A stretch of DNA of 64,000 nucleotides. Origin: Oscillospiraceae bacterium (GTDB lineage Bacteria; Bacillota; Clostridia; Oscillospirales; Ruminococcaceae). Position 1 is the first letter of the stretch, and the number at the start of each line of letters is the position of its first letter. Where the stretch lies: positions 1-64,000 of the forward strand of contig JAFWQJ010000069.1 of NCBI GenBank assembly GCA_017545185.1, given 5' to 3'. This document shows, one piece after another, positions 58,700-64,000 of this stretch. Position numbers and translations under genes: made by a program. The notes beneath the pieces were generated by a model that saw nothing but the letters and a program-made list of their open reading frames with translations, ran no database searches and was not told the origin of the DNA.

Positions 58700-58792
58700 T
58701 TATGCTTCTGTCCGCGGCTCCTGCCGGATCCCGAAGATCAGGCGCAGGATCCCTGCAAGCAGGCGCGGGCTCCGGACAACGACGACTTTCAT
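58700..58792 (-). CDS. spoVM: SpoVM-like sporulation peptide
   Basis: A 30-residue peptide, ATG 58792 to TAA 58700, with a strong ribosome site (AGGAGGG, eight bases before). It has the SpoVM pattern: MK, a short apolar segment, Pro9, a Leu-Ala-Gly-Ile helix (residues 10-22, amphipathic with Arg and Leu) and a charged tail. B. subtilis SpoVM is 26 residues: Pro9, Gly-Gly-Ile at 13-15, Arg17, Gly21 all have equivalents here. SpoVM marks the convex forespore membrane and recruits SpoIVA during coat assembly. The peptide is too short for ordinary gene finders. Confidence 0.78.
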   Translation of the reverse strand: MKVVVVRSPRLLAGILRLIFGIRQEPRTEA

Positions 58793-58852
58793 AGGCATAT
58801 CCCTCCTGTGGTTTGATACTGCATGATATGCCGCTGTGTCCGGAACGGTGCA

Positions 58853-59794
58853 TCAGTTCTGCACCGCGAACTGGCTTGCGATCCGCCGCTTGGCCTGCGG
58901 CGGGGTATAGACCCATTCGTCCATGTGGTCGCCGGTGAAGAAATACCGCACGGGCGGCGGCGGGCAGCTCTCGTCAAACACATCGACGATCGCAAGTTTG
59001 ATCTTCATGCGCTCCGGCACGATGCTCTTGATATAGACGCTGGCGCGCTGGCCGGGGTGCACATCCTGCCGCAGATCGGCCAGCCCCGCGAGATTCGGTG
59101 CCAGCTCGATGAATACGCCGTAGTCCTCGACGGAGCGCACAATGCCCGCGACCGTCTCCCCCGGCGAGAAGCAGGCGGCGTTCTCCGCCCATGTGCCGAG
59201 CAGCTCCTTGTGCGTCAGCAGGACGCGGCCGTTCTCAAAGCCCTTGACCATGACGCGGATCTCCTCCCCGACATGAAAGCGGTCTGCCGGATGCGAGATC
59301 CGCGAGACCGAGATCGAGTCGATCGGGATCAAAGACGGCACGCCGCAGCCGATATCGACAAAGCAGCCGAACGGCGCCAGATGCGTCACCCGCGCCGGAA
59401 TGACGTCGCCGGGCTTCAACCGGCTGATATAGCCTGCATGACAGTGCTCCTGCTGGAGCCGCCGCGACAGCACCGCGTAGGGTGCGCCGGTCTCGTCATG
59501 CTCAATGCGCAGCACGGAAAAGCAGACGGGCTTGTTGACGCGGGAAATCAGTGCGATATCGCGCACGGTGCCCTCGCTGATGCCGAGCGCACCCTCCGCC
59601 CGCGGGATCAGTCCCTGCATACAGGGCAGATCGACATGCAGATTATGTCCGCCGTCACAGATCCGCACACGTGCCTCCAGACGCTGCCCGGTCGCGATCG
59701 CTTCCCGCAGCCCCGCCTCCGAGCCGATCGCTGCAGTGTTCTGCGGGGAACCGAGCAGGCTCCCCTCCGGTAAATAACAGGATTGCTGTTCCAT
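58853..59794 (-). CDS. Protein with three S1 RNA-binding domains
   Basis: A 313-residue protein with three S1-like domains. The first, about 40-105, is weak (GQRLEARVRICDGGHNLHVDL). The second, about 130-200, begins KPGDVIPARVTHLAPFGCFVDIGCGVPSLIPI. The third, about 210-275, begins FSPGETVAGIVRSVEDYGVFIELAPNLAGLADL. It resembles the short RpsA/YpfD-type proteins of Clostridia and probably binds RNA. ATG 59794 follows GGAGGTCGAA. Confidence 0.85.
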   Translation of the reverse strand: MEQQSCYLPEGSLLGSPQNTAAIGSEAGLREAIATGQRLEARVRICDGGHNLHVDLPCMQGLIPRAEGALGISEGTVRDIALISRVNKPVCFSVLRIEHDETGAPYAVLSRRLQQEHCHAGYISRLKPGDVIPARVTHLAPFGCFVDIGCGVPSLIPIDSISVSRISHPADRFHVGEEIRVMVKGFENGRVLLTHKELLGTWAENAACFSPGETVAGIVRSVEDYGVFIELAPNLAGLADLRQDVHPGQRASVYIKSIVPERMKIKLAIVDVFDESCPPPPVRYFFTGDHMDEWVYTPPQAKRRIASQFAVQN

Positions 59795-60272
59795 TTCGAC
59801 CTCCAATGATTCTTGCTCCGGTTTCCTGCGGAGTCCGGACAGAGCCGCCCGGAACCCCGCTTTTATTGTAAGCGGTGCGGCCTGCGAAAAAGCGCGTTTT
59901 TGCGGTGCATGTCAGAAATTGCTCTGAACGGCTGTCGAAATTGCGGACTTCCCGCCGGTGCAGGACGACTGTTCGCCACACGCGGACAGATACTGTCGCA
60001 CGCGAAAGTACGAAAACTGTCGCAAATACGTACTTTTTACAGTGCCGGCACGCGCTACTTCATAGAATCATACGAAAAGATGTCTGAAAAGTTGTGCACT
60101 TTTGACCTTGATTTTTTCACAGAAATGTAGTAGAATCAATAAGGTTACGTGTGAGCATCTGTCCGCAGGACTGTGCGTCCCGTACCTATACTATTTATAT
60201 ATCCGGTTTGTACCGCCTGCCCGGCTTACAAACCACATCAATCGTATCTCACCAAAGGAGGAAACGATTCTT
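59795..60272 (+). promoter_or_regulatory. Non-coding region with the hydrogenase operon promoter
   Basis: TTGATT (60108-60113) and TAGAAT (60131-60136) with a 17-bp spacer give a leader of about 130 nt to the first hyd gene. An 8-bp inverted repeat AAAGTACG/CGTACTTT (60005-60012 with 60029-60036) with a short T-run may end transcription from the left or be an operator. No gene is seen in the remaining sequence. Confidence 0.6.
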
Positions 60273-60776
60273 ATGGCAAAGAAAATCGCAACCATTCCCT
60301 TTACCGGAACCGCCGAGCAGGAGCAGGAGCTCCGCGCGACGATCGACGCGCTGCGCGAGGATCCCGGATGTCTGATGCCGATCATGCAGAAGGCGCAGGA
60401 GATCTACGGCTATCTGCCGATCGAGGTGCAGACCCTCATTGCCGAGGAGCTGAACATCCCGCTCGAAAAGGTGTTCGGTGTTGCAACCTTCTATGCACAG
60501 TTCACGATGTCCCCGAAGGGCAAGTACCGCATCTCGGTCTGTCTCGGAACCGCCTGCTATGTCAAGGGCTCCGGCATTGTCATGGAGAAGCTTGAGGAAG
60601 CACTCGGCATCGAGAGCGGCGAGATCACGCAGGACGGCAAGTTCTCGCTCGATGACTGCCGCTGTGTCGGTGCATGCGGTCTGGCTCCGGTCGTCACGAT
60701 CAACGACGACGTTTACGGCAGACTGACCGGCAGTCTCAAAGAGGTTCAGGATATTCTTGCAAAATACGCCGATTGA
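60273..60776 (+). CDS. hydC: HydC/NuoE-like 2Fe-2S subunit of bifurcating hydrogenase
   Basis: A 167-residue thioredoxin-like ferredoxin subunit. The four 2Fe-2S cysteines are in CLGTACYVKG and the later CRCVGACG (C-x4-C ... C-x3-C pattern). The N-terminal helices (LMPIMQKAQEIYGYLP) match NuoE/HndA. It forms the electron-input complex with HydB. ATG 60273 follows AAAGGAGGAAACGATTCTT. First gene of the operon; 31-bp gap to hydB. Confidence 0.93.
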   Translation: MAKKIATIPFTGTAEQEQELRATIDALREDPGCLMPIMQKAQEIYGYLPIEVQTLIAEELNIPLEKVFGVATFYAQFTMSPKGKYRISVCLGTACYVKGSGIVMEKLEEALGIESGEITQDGKFSLDDCRCVGACGLAPVVTINDDVYGRLTGSLKEVQDILAKYAD

Positions 60777-60807
60777 CATCGGGATTGCATAATACAGGAG
60801 GTTTACT

Positions 60808-62715
60808 ATGAAGACGTTGCAGGAGCTTACTGCAATCAAGGAGGAAATGCGCAGGGAAATGGCACTCCGCCTCGGCAAGGAAGCGGACGGCGCCAAGTAC
60901 AGAAAGCATGTCCTGATGTGCGGCGGTACCGGATGTACATCCTCCGGTTCCATGAAGATCGCTGACGAGCTGGAGAACCAGCTGAAGGCAAAGGGAATCG
61001 ACAACGAGATCTTTGTCGTCCGTACCGGCTGCTTCGGCCTGTGCGAGCGCGGCCCGATCATGATCGTCTATCCGGAAGGCTCGTTCTATACTCATGTCAA
61101 GATGGAAATGATCGACCGCATCGTCGATGAGCACCTGATCGGCGGCAAGCCGGTCAAGGAGTTCCTCTACGACGAGACCGTCACCGAGGGCTCTGACGAT
61201 ATCAAGTCCCTCAACGAGACCACATTCTATGCAAAGCAGCACCGTGTTGCACTGCGCAACTGCGGTCTGATCAACCCTGAGAACATCAACGAATACATTG
61301 GCAGAAGCGGTTACGAGGCACTGCATAAGGTGCTTACCTCCATGACCCCTGAGGAGGTCATCCAGGAGATCCTCGATTCCGGCCTGCGCGGCAGAGGCGG
61401 CGGCGGCTTCCCGACCGGTATGAAGTGGAAGCTCGCCCGCAACATCGTGCCGGATGCTGACATCAAGTATGTCTGCTGCAACGCCGACGAGGGCGACCCC
61501 GGTGCATTCATGGACCGTTCCGTGCTGGAAGGCGACCCGCATGTCGTGCTGGAAGCAATGACGATCGCAGGCTTCGCAATCGGTGCATCTCAGGGCTATA
61601 TTTATGTCCGTGCGGAGTATCCGATCGCTGTCCAGAGACTGCGCATCGCGATCAAGCAGGCAAGAGAAGCAGGTATGCTCGGCAATGATATCTTCGGCAC
61701 CGGCTTCAGCTTCGATATCGACCTCCGTCTGGGTGCAGGCGCATTCGTCTGCGGCGAGGAGACCGCGCTGATGACCTCGATCGAGGGCAACCGCGGCGAG
61801 CCGCGTCCGCGTCCGCCGTTCCCGGCTGAAAAGGGTCTGTATCAGAAGCCCACGATCCTCAACAATGTTGAGACCTACGCAAACGTCCCGCAGATCATCC
61901 TGAAGGGCGCAAAGTGGTATGCTTCCATGGGTACCGAGACCGCAAAGGGCACCAAGGTCTTTGCACTCGGCGGCAAGATCAAGAACACCGGTCTGGTCGA
62001 GATCCCGATGGGCACCACCCTCCGCGAGATCATCGAGGAGATCGGCGGCGGCATCCCGAACGGCAAGAAGTTCAAGGCTGCACAGGCAGGCGGTCCTTCC
62101 GGCGGATGCATCCCGGCAGAGCACTATGACGTCAGCGTCGATTACGACAGCCTCGCAAAGATCGGCTGCATGATCGGTTCCGGCGGTCTGATCGTTCTGG
62201 ACGAGGACAACTGCATGGTCGATATCGCAAAGTTCTTCCTGCAGTTCACCATGGACGAGTCCTGCGGCAAATGTACGCCGTGCCGCATCGGCACCAAGCG
62301 TCTCTATGAGATCCTTGACAAGATCACCAGCGGCAACGGTGAGCTTTCCGACCTCGACAAGCTCGAGGAGCTCTGCCAGTATATCAAGGCAAATTCCCTC
62401 TGCGGTCTGGGTCAGACGGCTCCGAACCCGGTGCTCTCCACCCTCCGCTTCTTCCGCGACGAGTACATCGCACATATCGTGGACAAGAAGTGTCCGGCAG
62501 GCGTCTGCAAGTCTCTGCTCCAGTATGTCATTGACAAGGATAAGTGCGTCGGCTGCGGCATGTGCGCAAAGCAGTGCCCGGCATCCGCGATCGAGAGAAC
62601 GGATTACATCGCACCGAACCACAAGCTCGCTTCCTTTGAGATCAATCAGACGAAGTGCGTGAAGTGCGGCGCATGTATGGCACAGTGCAGACCGAAGGCA
62701 ATCGGCAAGCAGTAA
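60808..62715 (+). CDS. hydB: HydB/NuoF-like flavin and Fe-S subunit
   Basis: A 635-residue subunit that binds FMN and NAD(H). An N-terminal 2Fe-2S thioredoxin-like domain (CGGTGCTSSG, CFGLCERGP) is fused to the NuoF core: GLRGRGGGGFPTGMKW, CNADEGDPGAFMDR and the 4Fe-4S motif SCGKCTPCRIGTKRL. A C-terminal bacterial ferredoxin domain adds CVGCGMCAKQCP and CVKCGACMAQCR. This is the layout of electron-bifurcating HydB. ATG 60808 follows AGGAGGTTTACT. Confidence 0.95.
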   Translation: MKTLQELTAIKEEMRREMALRLGKEADGAKYRKHVLMCGGTGCTSSGSMKIADELENQLKAKGIDNEIFVVRTGCFGLCERGPIMIVYPEGSFYTHVKMEMIDRIVDEHLIGGKPVKEFLYDETVTEGSDDIKSLNETTFYAKQHRVALRNCGLINPENINEYIGRSGYEALHKVLTSMTPEEVIQEILDSGLRGRGGGGFPTGMKWKLARNIVPDADIKYVCCNADEGDPGAFMDRSVLEGDPHVVLEAMTIAGFAIGASQGYIYVRAEYPIAVQRLRIAIKQAREAGMLGNDIFGTGFSFDIDLRLGAGAFVCGEETALMTSIEGNRGEPRPRPPFPAEKGLYQKPTILNNVETYANVPQIILKGAKWYASMGTETAKGTKVFALGGKIKNTGLVEIPMGTTLREIIEEIGGGIPNGKKFKAAQAGGPSGGCIPAEHYDVSVDYDSLAKIGCMIGSGGLIVLDEDNCMVDIAKFFLQFTMDESCGKCTPCRIGTKRLYEILDKITSGNGELSDLDKLEELCQYIKANSLCGLGQTAPNPVLSTLRFFRDEYIAHIVDKKCPAGVCKSLLQYVIDKDKCVGCGMCAKQCPASAIERTDYIAPNHKLASFEINQTKCVKCGACMAQCRPKAIGKQ

Positions 62716-62730
62716 GGGAGGCTTCAGGAC

Positions 62731-64000
62731 ATGAGTGATATGGTAAATGTAAAAATCAACGGCTTTGCAGTACAGGTCCCGAAGGGCTCTACTGTGTTGG
62801 AGGCTGCGCGTGCAGCAAGCGTCACGATCCCGACGCTCTGCTATCTGAAGGATATCAATGAGATCGGTGCCTGCCGTATGTGTATGGTCGAGGCTGCCGA
62901 GATGCGCGGTCCGAACCTCGGACCGGCAAGAATGGTCGCAGCATGTGTGTATCCCGTCACCGAGGGCATGGAGGTTCAGACCAACTCCCCGAAGGTGCTC
63001 GATTCCCGCAGAAAGACCATGGAGCTTCTGCTCTCCAACCACGATATGAAGTGTCTCTCCTGCGTCCGCAGCAAGAACTGCGAGCTGCAGAGACTGGCAA
63101 ATGACCTCGGCATCACCAATGCCGAAACCTATAAGGGTGAGCGCACCGAGTATGCGATCGACGATTCTGCACCGCATATGTTCCGTGACAACAACAAGTG
63201 CATCCTGTGCCGCCGCTGCGTCGCAGCATGTGCAAAGACACAGGGCATCGGCGTCATCGGCGCAAACGAGCGCGGCTTCATCACCAACATCGGTTCGCAG
63301 TTCAACAAGCCGCTGGCTGAGACTGCATGTGTCTCCTGCGGTCAGTGCATCACGGTCTGTCCGACCGGCGCACTTTCCGAAAAGGACTTCACCGACGATG
63401 TGTTCAAGGCGATCGCTGACCCGACAAAGCATGTTGTCGTGCAGACCGCACCGTCTGTCCGTGCAGGTCTCGGCGAGTGCTTCGGCCTGCCGATCGGCAC
63501 GAATGTCGAGGGCAAGATGGTCGCAGCCCTGCGCAGACTCGGCTTCGATGTCGTCACCGATACCAACTATGCAGCTGACCTCACCATTCTGGAGGAAGGC
63601 ACCGAGCTGATCGAGCGCGTCACCAACAACGGCGTGCTGCCGATGATCACCTCCTGCTCTCCGGGCTGGGTCAAGTTCCTCGAGCATTACTTCCCGGATC
63701 TGATCCCGAACCTTTCCACCTGCAAGTCCCCGCAGCAGATGCAGGGCGCGGTCATCAAGACCTACTACGCAGAGAAGATGGGCTGGGATCCGAAGGATAT
63801 CGTCTCCGTTTCCGTCATGCCGTGTACCGCAAAGAAGTTCGAGATCGGCAGACCGGATCAGGCAGCATCCGGCTATCCGGATGTTGACATCGCACTGACC
63901 ACCCGCGAGCTCGGCAGAATGATCGACCGCGCAGGCATCGACTTCAACTCCCTGCCGGACGAGAAGTTCGACGATCCGCTCGGCATCTACACCGGCGGCG
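62731..64000 (+). CDS. hydA: [FeFe]-hydrogenase catalytic subunit HydA, 3' end outside the window
   Basis: At least 423 residues; the open frame runs off the right edge. The N-terminus has a 2Fe-2S ferredoxin domain (IPTLCYLKD, GACRMCMVE), a His-Cys 4Fe-4S site (NHDMKCLSCVRSKNCELQ) and a 2[4Fe-4S] ferredoxin module (CILCRRCVAACAKTQG, CVSCGQCITVCPTGAL). H-cluster motifs follow: TSCSPGWVKFLE (P1 region) and MPCTAKKFE (P2). The third motif lies beyond the window. With HydC and HydB it makes the trimeric, probably electron-bifurcating hydrogenase. ATG 62731 follows GGGAGGCTTCAGGAC. Confidence 0.95.
   Translation, partial: MSDMVNVKINGFAVQVPKGSTVLEAARAASVTIPTLCYLKDINEIGACRMCMVEAAEMRGPNLGPARMVAACVYPVTEGMEVQTNSPKVLDSRRKTMELLLSNHDMKCLSCVRSKNCELQRLANDLGITNAETYKGERTEYAIDDSAPHMFRDNNKCILCRRCVAACAKTQGIGVIGANERGFITNIGSQFNKPLAETACVSCGQCITVCPTGALSEKDFTDDVFKAIADPTKHVVVQTAPSVRAGLGECFGLPIGTNVEGKMVAALRRLGFDVVTDTNYAADLTILEEGTELIERVTNNGVLPMITSCSPGWVKFLEHYFPDLIPNLSTCKSPQQMQGAVIKTYYAEKMGWDPKDIVSVSVMPCTAKKFEIGRPDQAASGYPDVDIALTTRELGRMIDRAGIDFNSLPDEKFDDPLGIYTGG

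Noticed and set aside
60736..63687. Very long minus-strand frame (983 codons)
   Set aside because: It is antisense to hydC, hydB and hydA; composition is Leu/Ala/Asp-rich with no domain, a codon-bias artefact.

Overview
The window looks like chromosome from a cellulolytic Ruminococcus-type Firmicute (Clostridia, Oscillospiraceae). Two secreted proteins carry type I dockerin modules, one of them behind a cohesin-like domain. There is also a GH5 glucanase lipoprotein, an [FeFe]-hydrogenase operon of HydCBA type, a 30-residue SpoVM-like sporulation peptide, and housekeeping order typical of Clostridia (der-plsY-gpsA, yceD-rpmF, DUF512 beside der). Vegetative promoters of the TTGACA-17-TATAAT type are easy to read. 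Assignment to Ruminococcus is inference from the dockerins and gene content; no rRNA is present.

Left chromosomal arm (1-9868): a PadR/DUF2812 pair behind a striking 15-bp periodic repeat array; a response regulator-histidine kinase-HtrA operon; a large dockerin protein; a TrpR-like regulator, a methyltransferase and Hsp33; then a tRNA operon Val-Asp-Gly-Cys.

Integrated element (about 9821-39970, about 30 kb): it is bounded by a 46-bp direct repeat of the 3' part of tRNA-Cys. It carries a tyrosine integrase, a serine recombinase, a type III toxin-antitoxin locus (four 41-nt RNA repeats, attenuator hairpin, ToxN-like endoRNase with an unusual C-terminal extension), a wHTH initiator-like protein, an OGFr-domain protein, Toprim primase, topoisomerase III, an XRE regulator, an ArdC-like protein, a TadZ-like protein, a type IV secretion set (VirB4, PrgI, VirB6-like, two VirB2-like, VirD4), a relaxase with MobC and a probable oriT, and ParB/ParA. 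Almost all genes point left. Several short RNAs with consensus promoters and terminators run on the opposite strand: a convergent RNA pair at 10273-10473 that looks like a relic of a type I toxin locus, one antisense to the initiator-like gene and one antisense to the ArdC-like gene. A palindrome (TGTGCTACATRTAGCACA) abuts the stop codons of three element genes. The element has separated the tRNA operon from its native terminator, now at about 39983-40022.

Right chromosomal arm (39971-64000): a cohesin-like/dockerin protein, an ECF sigma factor with a PASTA-bearing putative anti-sigma partner, lipoproteins and a GH5 enzyme; gpsA-DUF4177-plsY-der; an intergenic palindromic repeat next to a doubly broken membrane-protein gene; a DUF512 radical SAM protein; a SUKH-3 protein; rpmF and yceD; a P-loop protein; pgi; a DUF4234 protein; a D,D-carboxypeptidase homologue whose three catalytic motifs are all altered; the spoVM-like gene; a three-S1-domain protein; and hydC-hydB-hydA, the last running off the right edge.
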